Shown: positions 25,348 to 35,087, counted from the first letter of the stretch. The stretch: 64,000 bases of DNA from an uncultured Sunxiuqinia sp. (GCF_963678245.1 NZ_OY782767.1:496001-560000), one strand, 5' to 3'. Numbers and translations are program-made. Notes: a model not told the origin generated them from the letters alone.

Positions 25348-26451
25348 TCAGTTGCTGGCTTCTTTCATTTTAATCATTTCATATTTTTCGGAAAGGTAGG
25401 GATAGTCCCAGCACCCCATTCGATGATATAAGTAGCCACCAAATCCTTTTTTGTAAATATGTACACCATGCAAGGGATGCATTCGATCTAAATTGGGAGC
25501 TGATCCAAACATATCATATTCTGTACAGCCCCATTTTTTAGCTACCCGTATTGCCTCCCATTGAAGAGCATAACTTGCCATAAGGTTGTTTTTATCGGTC
25601 GATGAAGCTCCGTACAGGTAGGTCCCCCGGTTTTTAGACAATACTAAAAACATCGATGCTAAAAATTCCCCATCGAAGTCAGCCATCAACATCTTAATGT
25701 TAACCCCATTTTCACGATTGTCCTGATTTCTGAAAATATTGGCAAAGTATTCTTCGCTTTGTAGCGGGATATTATGCCGTATCGCCGTGTCGGAGTATAG
25801 TTTGTACCAATCGCAAATATGCTCGATACCATATTCTTTTATCGAAATACCCTGCTTATTGGCTCGCCTGATGTTATAGCGGGTATTGTATCTCATATTA
25901 CTCAGTAGCTCAGCTTCAGTTTTATCCAAATTTAAAAGAAAGGTATTTTTGGGTAATATATCGACAGGGCTTTTGCGTAAGTTCCACGTATTTGTTTTGT
26001 AGTTTATCCTGAATTCCTGAATGTTGCTTTCTGGTGGTCCTTGCCAAAAATCAGGATTGCTGAAGTAGTCTGATTCCTGCGACCACTGGTTCTGCCACAT
26101 TAAATCATAACGGATGAAAATGCAATTTGTGGGTAAATGGCTTCTAAGTAATTCAGATAATTTCTCAAGAAATACACCTTGATTTTCAAAGGTGGGTTCC
26201 AATTTGGGACCATACGGAACGTAGGCAAAACAATGAGTTTCATTGATGTACTTTATCAGAACCAATACATCTTCCTTTATTCTTTCATCCGCACTTTTTG
26301 CCGGATTTAATAACTTCTTTGACACATTTATTTCGAAACCTTTGGGTTGAAATCCCTGATCACCTTTTACCCGCCCCCAAAATGGTGTTTGTGGGAGTAT
26401 GTTAGTCGGTTTTATGGCTTCAATCTCTTTTCTCGCTAGCCTGCAGCTCAT
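25348..26451 (-). CDS. FemAB-family (peptidoglycan bridge-type) aminoacyltransferase-like protein
   Basis: A 367-residue double-GNAT-fold protein of the FemX/FemAB type. Key family segments are LPQTPFWGRVKGDQGF near the N-terminus, CFAYVPYGPKLEP, a central LSNMRYNTRYNIRRANKQG basic motif, and the C-terminal TYLYGASSTDKNN, ALQWEAIRVAKKWGCTEYDM, FGSAP and HIYKKGFGG signatures. Family members use aminoacyl-tRNA to add amino acids to lipid-linked peptidoglycan precursors; in Bacteroidota the true substrate is usually unknown. It converges with the LCIB-like gene. A -7 box lies 13 bases before its ATG. Confidence 0.88.
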   Translation of the reverse strand: MSCRLARKEIEAIKPTNILPQTPFWGRVKGDQGFQPKGFEINVSKKLLNPAKSADERIKEDVLVLIKYINETHCFAYVPYGPKLEPTFENQGVFLEKLSELLRSHLPTNCIFIRYDLMWQNQWSQESDYFSNPDFWQGPPESNIQEFRINYKTNTWNLRKSPVDILPKNTFLLNLDKTEAELLSNMRYNTRYNIRRANKQGISIKEYGIEHICDWYKLYSDTAIRHNIPLQSEEYFANIFRNQDNRENGVNIKMLMADFDGEFLASMFLVLSKNRGTYLYGASSTDKNNLMASYALQWEAIRVAKKWGCTEYDMFGSAPNLDRMHPLHGVHIYKKGFGGYLYHRMGCWDYPYLSEKYEMIKMKEASN

Positions 26452-26464
26452 TTGCTTTTTTTTG

Positions 26465-26472
26465 CAAAAATA
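26465..26472 (-). promoter_or_regulatory. Candidate -7 promoter box of the FemAB-type gene
   Basis: Minus-strand 26472-26465 reads TATTTTTG, an exact TAnnTTTG match. The ATG follows 13 bases later, implying a nearly leaderless transcript. Confidence 0.45.
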
Positions 26473-26820
26473 TGAAAAGGTGATAGCTGTGCAAATTTCT
26501 ATGCAGAGGAGTTTAAATTACGTTTTTTTTGAATCAATAAAGTCGGTTCCCTAAAAAAGCTGACAGCAATATATGGAGAAGAAATTCTCTCGTCCCGTTG
26601 TTAAGTTTTTGTTAATGAGTATATTTCCAGGCTCCGGCTGTCACATTTTAAAACTAATCAGCAAAAAATATTTGAGGAAGTGATAACAAAATACCAGCTT
26701 ATTGTAACCGCAAAGCACGAATCAGCTGGCATACCAATTGTTTTTTGTGTAATCACAACAAAAAGGGATAGGAGAAAAATATATGACTGTAATCAGATCA
26801 AATATCACTATTAAAGGGGA

Positions 26821-26851
26821 TTGCCTGTTGACACGTGAAAACCTATTTTTG
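26821..26851 (+). promoter_or_regulatory. Candidate promoter of the feo operon
   Basis: TTG at 26821-26823 and TATTTTTG at 26844-26851 are spaced by 20 bases, matching Bacteroidota -33/-7 elements. The predicted leader to the feoA ATG (26942) is about 85 bases. Confidence 0.5.
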
Positions 26852-26941
26852 TGTTAATTGTCGAAAGGAAAAGTACAGGTATACTTAATCGTGTGAGTCT
26901 GTAAGTTGCATTTGGAATATATAAAGAAGGGAAATCGTAAG

Positions 26942-27196
26942 ATGTTAGAAGAGTTGAAAACCAATATCATTAATACAATTGTTAATCTTAAGCCGGGAGA
27001 AATAGGTATTATAACGAATTTTTCGGTTGAGCATATTCCCGTAAAATTACAGGAAATGGGATGTTTGCCAGGTAATGAAGTGCGGCTTATTCAGGTTGCC
27101 CCGTTTAATGATCCGTTGTTTTTAAATGTAAACGGCAATTTTTTAGCTATCCGTAAAGAGACCGCTGAGTTGATCGAAATTTCAAAAGTTGCGTAA
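26942..27196 (+). CDS. feoA: Ferrous iron transport protein A
   Basis: The start is placed at the ATG at 26942, preceded by AAGAAGGG; an upstream in-frame TTG (26906) is less likely. The 84-residue product is a small SH3-like cytosolic protein. Typical FeoA features are the opening LKPGEIGIITNF, the VKLQEMGCLPGNEVRLI block and PLFLNVNGNFLAIRKETAEL. It is thought to bind or regulate FeoB. The gene ends six bases before feoB. Confidence 0.93.
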   Translation: MLEELKTNIINTIVNLKPGEIGIITNFSVEHIPVKLQEMGCLPGNEVRLIQVAPFNDPLFLNVNGNFLAIRKETAELIEISKVA

Positions 27197-27202
27197 AAGT
27201 GC

Positions 27203-29299
27203 ATGGGCAAAACAATCAATGTTGCATTAATTGGAAATCCGAACACCGGTAAAACTTCAATTTTCAATTTACTTACTGGCTTAAAACAGAAGGTCGGCAA
27301 TTATCCGGGTATCACCGTTGAGAAAAAAGAAGGATTCAGCAAACTTCCTAACGGAGATAAGGCTCACGTTATAGATTTGCCTGGGACGTACAGTTTAAAC
27401 GCCTCGTCGGCCGATGAACAGTTGGTTGTTGAATTACTTCTTAATCCGGAAAGCCAGGATTATCCTGATTTAGCCGTTGTGGTGACTGACGTGGAGAATC
27501 TGAAACGAAATCTGTTACTTTTCACTCAAATTAAAGATTTAAATGTTCCGACAGTTCTTGTCATTAATATGGCTGATCAGATTGAAAGACGGGGAATCTC
27601 GCTTAATATCGCTTTGTTGGAAAAGAATTTGAATACAAAAATTGTACTTGTTAGCTCAAGGAAGAACGTTGGCATTGAGCAACTCAAAGAAACAATCGCA
27701 AATTATAAGCAATTGAATACCGCCGGGTGTGTAGATCTTCGAAAGATTGATCCAGGCTATTTCGCGAAACTGGAAGATGCTTATCGGGGAGAAGACTTGT
27801 ATCAACTTTGGTTGGTTGTTTCGCAGGGGGAGCCTTTGCTGAAAATTAATAAAAATCTACTTCCGGTTAACGATTATTCAGAAAGAAATACGTCAGAGAT
27901 AAAACGCTTACAGCAAAAGGAAACCATTGAACGGTACTTGTTTATCAATAGAATTCTGAAGAAAGCCTACACTGTTGATATCACTAAGGCAAAGGACTGG
28001 CGTGGAGTCCTGGATCGTATTTTAACCCACAAATTATGGGGCTATGTTGTTTTTTTTATGATTATGTTGTTGATGTTTCAGGCCATCTACAATTGGAGCA
28101 GCATTCCGATGGATTTTATCGATCAGTCGTTTTCTCGTTTTAGCGAATGGACAAAAAATACATTGCCTGCCGGAGCATTGACCGATTTGTTATCAGAAGG
28201 AGTGATTCCGGGAGTTGGAGGAATTGTCATTTTTGTACCACAAATCGCTTTTCTATTTTTATTTATTTCAATTTTGGAAGAAAGTGGCTATATGAGCCGA
28301 ATCGTCTTTTTAATGGATCGGGTGATGCGCCGTTTTGGATTAAGCGGAAAAAGTGTTGTACCCCTGATTTCCGGAACAGCATGCGCAATTCCGGCCGTCA
28401 TGGCATCTCGAAATATTGAAAATTGGAAAGAACGGCTGATTACCATTCTGGTTACTCCATTTACTACTTGCTCGGCACGTCTCCCGGTTTATCTGATCAT
28501 TATCGCATTGGTAATCCCCGACCAAACCGTTCTCGGGTTCAACGTACAGGGGTTGATTCTGATGGGCTTGTACGTGTTAGGATTCGGCATGGCTGTTTTT
28601 GCGGCATTTGTTCTTAATAAGGTGATTAAAAACCGCTCACGTACTTTCTTTGTGATTGAGATGCCGGGATACAAATTGCCCTTGTTGAAGAATGTGCTTT
28701 ATACGGTTATCGAAAAAACCAAAAGCTTTGTGCTTGTTGCCGGAAAGATAATTTTAGCCATTTCAATTGTGCTGTGGTTTTTAGCCTCCAACGGCTATTC
28801 TGATGAATTTCATCATGCCGAAGAAATTGTGCGTAGTCAATCACAAAGTGCCCAACTCTCGGAGCCTGATATTGAGACTGCTATTGCTTCGTATCAGTTA
28901 AGACACTCGTATATTGGTACTGTTGGCCGAGCTATCGAACCGGCAATTCGCCCCTTAGGGTATGATTGGAAGATTGGAATTGCTTTGATTAGTTCTTTTG
29001 CTGCACGCGAAGTTTTTGTAGGAACTTTAGCAACGATTTACAGTGTTGGAAACGACGAAGAAGCAACCATCAAACAACGCATGTCGGAAGATGTTAACCA
29101 GAGAACCGGGCGTAAGCTATTTAATTTCCCAACCGGAATTTCACTGCTTCTTTTTTATGCTTTTGCATTGCAATGCATGAGTACGATTGCCATCGTGAAA
29201 AAAGAAACTAATGGCTGGAAATGGCCTCTTATCCAGCTCGGATTTATGAGTGGCTTTGCCTATATCATTTCCATGATCGCATATCAGCTGTTGGCATAA
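27203..29299 (+). CDS. feoB: Ferrous iron transporter B
   Basis: A 698-residue inner-membrane Fe(II) permease with an N-terminal GTPase domain. G1 is ALIGNPNTGKTSIFNLLTG (about 7-25), G2 and G3 are NYPGITVEKKEG and DLPGTYSLNA, and G4 is NMAD in place of NKxD, as is common in FeoB. The membrane region (about 280-698) has the two gate segments with VVPLISGTACAIPAVMASR (about 395) and the second Cys-containing repeat near the C-terminus (FALQCMSTIAIVKKET). It imports ferrous iron under reducing conditions, consistent with the anaerobic-type redox genes elsewhere in the window. Confidence 0.97.
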   Translation: MGKTINVALIGNPNTGKTSIFNLLTGLKQKVGNYPGITVEKKEGFSKLPNGDKAHVIDLPGTYSLNASSADEQLVVELLLNPESQDYPDLAVVVTDVENLKRNLLLFTQIKDLNVPTVLVINMADQIERRGISLNIALLEKNLNTKIVLVSSRKNVGIEQLKETIANYKQLNTAGCVDLRKIDPGYFAKLEDAYRGEDLYQLWLVVSQGEPLLKINKNLLPVNDYSERNTSEIKRLQQKETIERYLFINRILKKAYTVDITKAKDWRGVLDRILTHKLWGYVVFFMIMLLMFQAIYNWSSIPMDFIDQSFSRFSEWTKNTLPAGALTDLLSEGVIPGVGGIVIFVPQIAFLFLFISILEESGYMSRIVFLMDRVMRRFGLSGKSVVPLISGTACAIPAVMASRNIENWKERLITILVTPFTTCSARLPVYLIIIALVIPDQTVLGFNVQGLILMGLYVLGFGMAVFAAFVLNKVIKNRSRTFFVIEMPGYKLPLLKNVLYTVIEKTKSFVLVAGKIILAISIVLWFLASNGYSDEFHHAEEIVRSQSQSAQLSEPDIETAIASYQLRHSYIGTVGRAIEPAIRPLGYDWKIGIALISSFAAREVFVGTLATIYSVGNDEEATIKQRMSEDVNQRTGRKLFNFPTGISLLLFYAFALQCMSTIAIVKKETNGWKWPLIQLGFMSGFAYIISMIAYQLLA

Positions 29300-29318
29300 T
29301 TGTTGGGAGATGTAAACT

Positions 29319-29447
29319 ATGGCACTATTTCAGGACATACTCGTATATTTAATGGTTGCAGCAGCCCTTTTTTTTCTGATTAAAAAGTATTTTTTTAAGA
29401 ATAAGAGTAATTCATGTAGCGACGACAAATGTGGCGGGTGCGGCTGA
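29319..29447 (+). CDS. FeoB-associated Cys-rich membrane protein
   Basis: A 42-residue gene starting 20 bases after feoB. One hydrophobic helix (ILVYLMVAAALFFLIKKYFF) is followed by a Lys/Asn linker and a C-terminal Cys cluster, SCSDDKCGGCG. This is the layout of the small FeoB-associated Cys-rich proteins that follow feoB in many Bacteroidota. It may help assemble or regulate the transporter or bind Fe(II) at the membrane face. The call rests on position and the C-x4-C-x2-C pattern. Confidence 0.85.
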   Translation: MALFQDILVYLMVAAALFFLIKKYFFKNKSNSCSDDKCGGCG

Positions 29448-29582
29448 ATTGGAAAAAAGACGAACCGATCTGTGTATTTAATTACGTCTTTCATAAGTTC
29501 CTAACTAGAAATAAGCGAAGTTGACTTTTTGGCGATATCAAATGAAGAAGAAGAGCTTTCTGTTTGAATGCAGTTTCAGCCT

Positions 29583-29613
29583 TTTGTCGTTCAGTTAAAT
29601 TAACCTATTTTCG
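29583..29613 (+). promoter_or_regulatory. Candidate promoter of the pectin-locus ECF sigma gene
   Basis: TTTG at 29583-29586 and TATTTTCG at 29606-29613 are spaced by 19 bases. The -7 box has one change from TAnnTTTG. The ATG follows 18 bases later. Confidence 0.5.
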
Positions 29614-29631
29614 AACTCTTGTTTTTGGCGG

Positions 29632-30222
29632 ATGCAAAAAATTGAAAATATTAACGAACGTACTTTGATTGAGCGATTTAAGGTTGGTGATGAAGCTGCC
29701 TTTGAGTTGCTGTTTCGTTTTTATTACGCTGGATTGGTTTTGTACGCGAATCAAATAATTTTAAATAGAGCTGATTCCGAGGAGATTGTTCAGGACTTTT
29801 TTGTTCGCTTATGGGAAGACCGATTGAAAATCAATATTACTGATTCGTTAAAACCTTATCTGTTTACATGTATTAAAAATAAAGCCTTTAACTATCTGAA
29901 AAGTGTGGGCATTAAGGAAAAGGTTCATCAGTACATTAAGGAACAGGTGGAGGAGGATATTCTTTATGATCCAGACATCTATATTTCGGAAGAACTGCAG
30001 GGGGAAATAAAGAGAGCAATAGAAAAATTGCCAGAGCGCTGTCGCGAAGTATTTATGAAAAGTCGTTTTAAAGGAGATTCCAACGATGAAATAGCCAACG
30101 AACTTAATATTTCTAAGAGAACCGTTGAAACTCAGATTAGTAAGGCTTTGCGAATACTTCGGGTCGAACTAAAAGAATACGTTGAACTACTCGTTTTACT
30201 CGGGATTCTAAAAAACTTTTAA
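29632..30222 (+). CDS. ECF sigma factor of the pectin utilisation locus
   Basis: A 196-residue FecI-like sigma factor. Region 2 covers about residues 22-90 (FRFYYAGLVLYANQIILNRA, then EEIVQDFFVRLWEDR). Region 4 is at about 120-175 (IEKLPERCREVFMKSRFKGD, EIANELNISKRTVETQISKA). It is followed after 92 bases by the FecR-type anti-sigma gene and then by SusC/SusD. In such systems the SusC STN domain signals through FecR to release the sigma factor when the glycan is bound, so this protein should control transcription from 31446 on. Confidence 0.95.
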   Translation: MQKIENINERTLIERFKVGDEAAFELLFRFYYAGLVLYANQIILNRADSEEIVQDFFVRLWEDRLKINITDSLKPYLFTCIKNKAFNYLKSVGIKEKVHQYIKEQVEEDILYDPDIYISEELQGEIKRAIEKLPERCREVFMKSRFKGDSNDEIANELNISKRTVETQISKALRILRVELKEYVELLVLLGILKNF

Positions 30223-30314
30223 AAAAAATAACATTTGTGTACGTGTGTGCATCTTTTCATTTGTATTAATTGGTGGAGGAGTAAATTTTTGTTTACTTGA
30301 AACCTAACTGATCA

Positions 30315-31304
30315 ATGAGAAAGAAGAATTCTTTACTTACGAACCAAAAATATGAACGTTCTGTTCAGGAGCATGCCAAACTTTCAGATGAAGACAAGCT
30401 CATACAAGCTCATTTGTTGTATTTGCAGAAAGACGAAATAGATACTGATAGAGCATATTCCTTTGTGAAAAAACAGATTCGAAAAGGCCGAAGAGTTTTC
30501 CGACTATACCAGCAATTCAATCGTGTTGCTGCGATTCTTATTCTACCATTATTGTTGTTATCTGCATGGGCTTTGGTACGAATTTTTGATCAGCCAGCTG
30601 ATTTTACAGAACAACCATTTGTACAATCGGTACAAGAGGTTCTATGTCCGGTAGGAACCCGCTCAAAGGTAATATTGCCAGATGGTTCTAAAGTTTGGCT
30701 CAATGCAGGAACAACACTTAAATATAATTTACCGTTTTCATCAACCAACCGAAACATTGAACTTCATGGAGAAGCATTTTTGGATGTCGCAAAAATGGAA
30801 AATTCTGAGTTTAAGATTTATTCTAACAATGTTGAGGTAGTCGTTCATGGAACTCAGTTTAATTTTCGATCATATCACCTCGATGATCGGGTAGAAGTTT
30901 GCTTAGTCGAAGGAAGTATTGATTTGAATATTCATGGAGAAGATAAAAGTTTAAAACAAGCTAAGCTAAAACCTGGAGACCACTTAAGTTATAATAAAGA
31001 GAAAAAATCGACTGAACTAATTAGTCAAGACCTGAACAAGTTTATTGCTTGGCGAAAAGGTTTGTTGGTATTTGATGATGCTCCATTAGTAGAAGTTGCC
31101 AGAGAATTGGAACGTTGGTACGGAGTTGACGTTGAAATTGCAGATGAGAGTTTATTGTCTTTTCGCTATACGACAACTTTTGAAGATGAATCGATCCAAC
31201 AAGTTGTCGACTTGCTTGAGTTGAGTTCATCAATGAAAGTTGAGTATTTACCAAAATCAGAAGTAGATTTAGCCAAATCAAAGGTCATATTTAAAAGGAA
31301 ATAA
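30315..31304 (+). CDS. FecR-family anti-sigma factor
   Basis: A 329-residue inner-membrane protein with a cytoplasmic N-terminal region (about 1-75), one transmembrane helix (AAILILPLLLLSAWALV, about 78-95) and a periplasmic FecR domain. The FecR core is clear: VLCPVGTRSKVILPDGSKVW, LNAGTTLKYNLPF, IELHGEAFLDVAKMENSEF, and VVVHGTQFNFRSY followed by VEVCLVEGSIDLN. The C-terminal DUF4974-like region (LLVFDDAPLVEVARELERWY) presumably contacts the STN domain of SusC. It keeps the upstream sigma factor inactive until the outer-membrane transporter binds substrate. Confidence 0.95.
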   Translation: MRKKNSLLTNQKYERSVQEHAKLSDEDKLIQAHLLYLQKDEIDTDRAYSFVKKQIRKGRRVFRLYQQFNRVAAILILPLLLLSAWALVRIFDQPADFTEQPFVQSVQEVLCPVGTRSKVILPDGSKVWLNAGTTLKYNLPFSSTNRNIELHGEAFLDVAKMENSEFKIYSNNVEVVVHGTQFNFRSYHLDDRVEVCLVEGSIDLNIHGEDKSLKQAKLKPGDHLSYNKEKKSTELISQDLNKFIAWRKGLLVFDDAPLVEVARELERWYGVDVEIADESLLSFRYTTTFEDESIQQVVDLLELSSSMKVEYLPKSEVDLAKSKVIFKRK

Positions 31305-31366
31305 TTGATTTCTATACTCGAAATCGATGATCGGAATTTGTGAATTGAGAAAAGAAGAATAAAAAA

Positions 31367-31388
31367 GGGAAGTGCAGCAACACTTCCC
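31367..31388. repeat. 8-bp hairpin in the SusC leader
   Basis: GGGAAGTG and CACTTCCC form a perfect stem around a CAGCAA loop, 58 bases before the SusC start. On the plus strand it is followed by C-rich then AT-rich sequence, not a T-run; on the minus strand it is followed by six T. It may be an mRNA stability element or mark the end of the anti-sigma transcript. Confidence 0.5.
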
Positions 31389-31445
31389 CCCGATTTAAAT
31401 AAAAACTTAATGTTCAAATGTTAAATTTAAAATCAGTGCTAATTT

Positions 31446-34400
31446 ATGAAAAAAAACATTGCTAACTTATATCCCGTTTTTCGGAGATATAAAAAAACCT
31501 TATCAATTATGCGTAATGTACTATTGATTGTATTGGTGACGACTTTTCAAACGTTTGCGGTAGAAACCTATTCTCAAACAGCAAAGTTAAACCTTGAACT
31601 TAAAAATACGTCTTTAAAGGATGTATTGGCGAAAATTGAAGAACAGTCTAACTATTATTTTTTATACAATGGTGAGTTAATTGATGTTGATCGTAAGATC
31701 GATTTATCAATTCAAAATAAGGATGTCGAAACTGTTCTTGATGAAATATTTGATGATTCAAATGTAAGTGTTCTGGTAAAAGAGCGCCATATCATTCTAA
31801 CTCCTGTAAATAAAGTTAGTCAACAAGAAGTGTCCATATCAGGAGTTGTCACTGATGGTAGTGGTGTTCCACTTCCTGGTGTAACAGTAGTTGTGAAAGG
31901 TACTGCCATCGGAACGATTACTGATTTTGACGGGAAGTACAACATAACAAATGTCCCGGGTGATGGTACCCTGGTATTTTCATTCGTTGGAATGAAGAGC
32001 TCGGAAGTGCTTGTTAATGGACAATCAAGCATAAATGTGACTCTGGAAGAAGAGACTATTGGTTTGGAAGAAGTGGTCGCTATTGGATATGGTGTGGTAA
32101 AAAAGAAAGACCTTACCGGTGCGGTTTCTTCAGTTAAAACAGAAGAATTAAAACAAAACCCGGTTACGAATGTCGCGCAGGCTCTGCAAGGTAAATTGTC
32201 CGGAGTTTCTGTTACTTCACAGGATGGCAGACCAGGTGCTGATGTGAATATCCGGATTCGTGGTGGGGGATCTATCACCCAATCTAATGATCCCTTGATT
32301 GTTGTTGACGGTGTTCCAGGAGGATCTTTAAATGATATTCCCGCAGATCAGATTGAGTCAATCGATGTGTTGAAAGATGCTTCTTCAACTGCAATTTATG
32401 GGTCTAGGGGGGCAAATGGAGTAATCCTTGTAACTACAAAAGGTCTAAATACGAAAGTAGGAAATACAAAAATTTCTTATAGTGGTTATGTTCAGTCAAA
32501 AGAAGCTGCTAAAACTAATGATGTTTTGAGTGCTCAGGATTATATTCTTCATCAATGGAGTTATATGACAGCTATGGGTGGTAATGCTCCAGATGCGATG
32601 GCAAGCTACTACGGTTTGGGGGCTGAATACGGTAATCATTATGCAGACTACGCAAGTGTTCCAGTTCATAATTATACTAATGACCTGTTACGCTCTGCAA
32701 TGACACAGGTGCACAACGTTAGTGTTTCAAGTGCTACTGACAAAACAACGATCGCTTTTAATGCGAATATGGTTGATGACGAGGGTATTAAAATTAAATC
32801 TGGTTACAAGCGTTACAATGCATCTTTGAAATTGGAACATGAGTTGTACGATGATGTGAAAATTGGTTTTAATATTAGCTATGTACAGTCAGAAACAGAA
32901 GGGCGAGAAAGTATTACAAACGGGCGAGGAACATTATTGTCTAGTGCTTATTTGTTTAGTCCAATTGATTCTGAATATATCAAGGGACATGGCGATCTTA
33001 CACAAGCACCAGGGTTTGGTAATGGTGATGTGAACTTAGATTCAACTTACGATCCCTATAAAAGAACAATGGATATTGAAAATGTAAACTTGTATAATAG
33101 GTTCTCTGGTATTGGTTATATCAATTGGGATATTATACAAGGCTTGACTTTTAGAACTGAACTTGCGGCAAACAGAAAACACGGTGAAGATCAGTATTAC
33201 GATGCTGGTGTTGCATTTGCTGATGATAATAACAGAATTCAGGATAGAGAGGCTCGGTTGACAACTCAAAGAGGCTATGGGTATCGTTCAGCAACAACAT
33301 TGAACTGGGAGGTTCAAAATATGGGAGCAGATCACAGAATGTCCGTATTGGGTGGATTTGAATTAAGTAAATCACAATCTACCAGTACTAGAATTTATGG
33401 TAAAGGTTACCCCGCGAATTTTGACTTTAAGACTGCGATGGCGAAAATTCAATTTGCTCGGCTATCAAGTTATGATGCTGAAAATGATCTTTATCCGATT
33501 GCAAAATCAAATTTTGATTTTTATAATAGTGTTGGTGTTGCATCAACCACAACTTCTGCTTTTGGTCGATTCAATTATTCATATAAAGGACGTTACCTTT
33601 TTACGGCCACTATGCGTGCAGATGGATCATCGAAATTTGCGCCAAACCATCGTTGGGGCTATTTCCCTGCTGGTGCTTTTGCTTGGAGAGTTATTGAAGA
33701 GCCATTTTTAGAAGGTACAAGAAATTGGCTAGACAACTTAAAGCTGCGTCTGTCTATTGGTTCTGCTGGAGCTGATAATATTCCTTACGATGCATGGAAC
33801 GCTCTTTATGATGTCAACTTTTCTGACAATGGTGTCATTACTTACGATCCAAAAGGGGTTTTGCCAAATCCTGATCTGAAGTGGGAGACAACTATTTCAA
33901 GAAACATTGGTATTGATTACAGTGTATTCAACAGGGTCTACGGATCTCTTGAAGTGTATTGGAATAACACGAAAGATTTGTTGGGAGAAGTTCCGGTTAA
34001 TCCAACTACCGGATTTACTACTCAGTTCCAGAATATTGGTAAGACATCCAATAAAGGAATTGAATTCTCACTAGCAGCTGATATTATTCGCAAGAAGGAT
34101 TTTAACTTAAGTGTTAATGCAACCTATAATTACAATAAAAACAATATTGAAGAATTGGCGGAAGGCATTATTACTGACTATGGAACAGATTGGAATTCAA
34201 ATTCTACCTATCCAAGAAAAGAATTCTTATTTAAAGAAGGAACTCCTGTTGGTACTGTGATTGGATATGAATATGATGGATTCTATTCTACTGATGACTT
34301 TAACTATGATGCAGCTTCCGGACAATATACATTGAAGGATGGAGTGCCTGCCTATGATGGTTTTAACCAAACTGGTAATTACCCTAACCCATTTAGCGTT

Positions 34401-35087
34401 GTAAACAGTTCTGGAGATAATATCAGCGCACAAATTTTTCCGGGTGCATTGAAAATCAAAGATACAGATGGTGATGGATCGATTACCCCGGATGACGCCA
34501 CCGAGCTAGGAGAGATTGTGCCACGCCATACAGGAGGATTCGGATTGAGTGCCTACTACAAAGGAATTGATTTCAGTGCTAATTTCACATATGCACTTGG
34601 TGGCCACGTATATAACATCGCGAAGCTTTTAAACACAACTGGTAGAAAAGACGATGGATTTGGATCAAACAGATATGCTTTTATAAGTGATGCATACAAA
34701 ATTTATGATGTTAATACATCTGGTGACCTTGTTGCCATTACTGATCCTGATGCATTGGACGCGCTAAATGCAAATGCGCAATATCACTTACCATACCATG
34801 AATTTGGATTGACTCTTTCAGAATGGTTTGAAAAGTCTGATTACCTGCGTTTGAATACCCTGACTGTTGGTTATTCGTTGCCAAAAATGACAACAAAAAG
34901 CGTAGGTATCGAGAAACTAAGAGTCTATTTTACTGGAGGTAATCTATTAACTATTACTGGTTATTCAGGTCTTGATCCTGAGGTTAACACTCGTGAAACT
35001 TCAAGTGCATATCCAACTCCAGGACTTGATTTTGGAGCTTACCCAAGATCCAGAACCTATACGTTTGGACTAAGTGTTGATTTTTAA
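31446..35087 (+). CDS. SusC/RagA-type TonB-linked outer-membrane transporter with STN domain
   Basis: A 1213-residue 22-strand barrel that imports oligosaccharides using TonB energy. The N-terminus has a long signal segment, then an STN domain (about 50-115; LKNTSLKDVLAKIEEQSNYY) for trans-envelope signalling. A CarboxypepD-like domain follows (SISGVVTDGSGVPLPGVTVV, about 129-205) and then the TonB box region EEVVAIGYGVVKKKDLTGAV. The plug motif is NVAQALQGKLSGVSV, with IDVLKDASSTAIYGSRGANG, and the barrel runs to GLSVDF. The STN domain pairs it with the upstream FecR/ECF genes. It works with the SusD lipoprotein to bind and import pectin fragments, a substrate inferred from neighbouring enzymes. 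Confidence 0.97.
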   Translation: MKKNIANLYPVFRRYKKTLSIMRNVLLIVLVTTFQTFAVETYSQTAKLNLELKNTSLKDVLAKIEEQSNYYFLYNGELIDVDRKIDLSIQNKDVETVLDEIFDDSNVSVLVKERHIILTPVNKVSQQEVSISGVVTDGSGVPLPGVTVVVKGTAIGTITDFDGKYNITNVPGDGTLVFSFVGMKSSEVLVNGQSSINVTLEEETIGLEEVVAIGYGVVKKKDLTGAVSSVKTEELKQNPVTNVAQALQGKLSGVSVTSQDGRPGADVNIRIRGGGSITQSNDPLIVVDGVPGGSLNDIPADQIESIDVLKDASSTAIYGSRGANGVILVTTKGLNTKVGNTKISYSGYVQSKEAAKTNDVLSAQDYILHQWSYMTAMGGNAPDAMASYYGLGAEYGNHYADYASVPVHNYTNDLLRSAMTQVHNVSVSSATDKTTIAFNANMVDDEGIKIKSGYKRYNASLKLEHELYDDVKIGFNISYVQSETEGRESITNGRGTLLSSAYLFSPIDSEYIKGHGDLTQAPGFGNGDVNLDSTYDPYKRTMDIENVNLYNRFSGIGYINWDIIQGLTFRTELAANRKHGEDQYYDAGVAFADDNNRIQDREARLTTQRGYGYRSATTLNWEVQNMGADHRMSVLGGFELSKSQSTSTRIYGKGYPANFDFKTAMAKIQFARLSSYDAENDLYPIAKSNFDFYNSVGVASTTTSAFGRFNYSYKGRYLFTATMRADGSSKFAPNHRWGYFPAGAFAWRVIEEPFLEGTRNWLDNLKLRLSIGSAGADNIPYDAWNALYDVNFSDNGVITYDPKGVLPNPDLKWETTISRNIGIDYSVFNRVYGSLEVYWNNTKDLLGEVPVNPTTGFTTQFQNIGKTSNKGIEFSLAADIIRKKDFNLSVNATYNYNKNNIEELAEGIITDYGTDWNSNSTYPRKEFLFKEGTPVGTVIGYEYDGFYSTDDFNYDAASGQYTLKDGVPAYDGFNQTGNYPNPFSVVNSSGDNISAQIFPGALKIKDTDGDGSITPDDATELGEIVPRHTGGFGLSAYYKGIDFSANFTYALGGHVYNIAKLLNTTGRKDDGFGSNRYAFISDAYKIYDVNTSGDLVAITDPDALDALNANAQYHLPYHEFGLTLSEWFEKSDYLRLNTLTVGYSLPKMTTKSVGIEKLRVYFTGGNLLTITGYSGLDPEVNTRETSSAYPTPGLDFGAYPRSRTYTFGLSVDF

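Larger units (their letters stand above)
26452..26941. other. 490-base intergenic region holding divergent promoters
   Basis: The region lies between the divergent FemAB-type gene and feoA. It contains the FemAB -7 box at the left end and the feo promoter at 26821-26851. A 6-bp CCAGCT/AGCTGG repeat is present near 26694 and 26728. I recognise no Fur-type operator, RNA gene or convincing reading frame in the middle 300 bases. Confidence 0.5.

Noticed and set aside
25334-25362. Hairpin GCCAG/CTGGC between the LCIB-like and FemAB-type genes as a bidirectional terminator
   Set aside because: The stem is only 5 bp with a 13-base loop and no clear T-run. It is too weak to list.
26783-26857. 24-codon frame after an AGGAGA sequence, upstream of feoA
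   Set aside because: It lies before the predicted feo transcription start, has no notable residue bias and overlaps the -7 box. It is probably chance.
26452-26941. Fur-type operator in front of feoAB
   Set aside because: I looked for a GATAATGATAATCATTATC-like dyad and found none resembling it.
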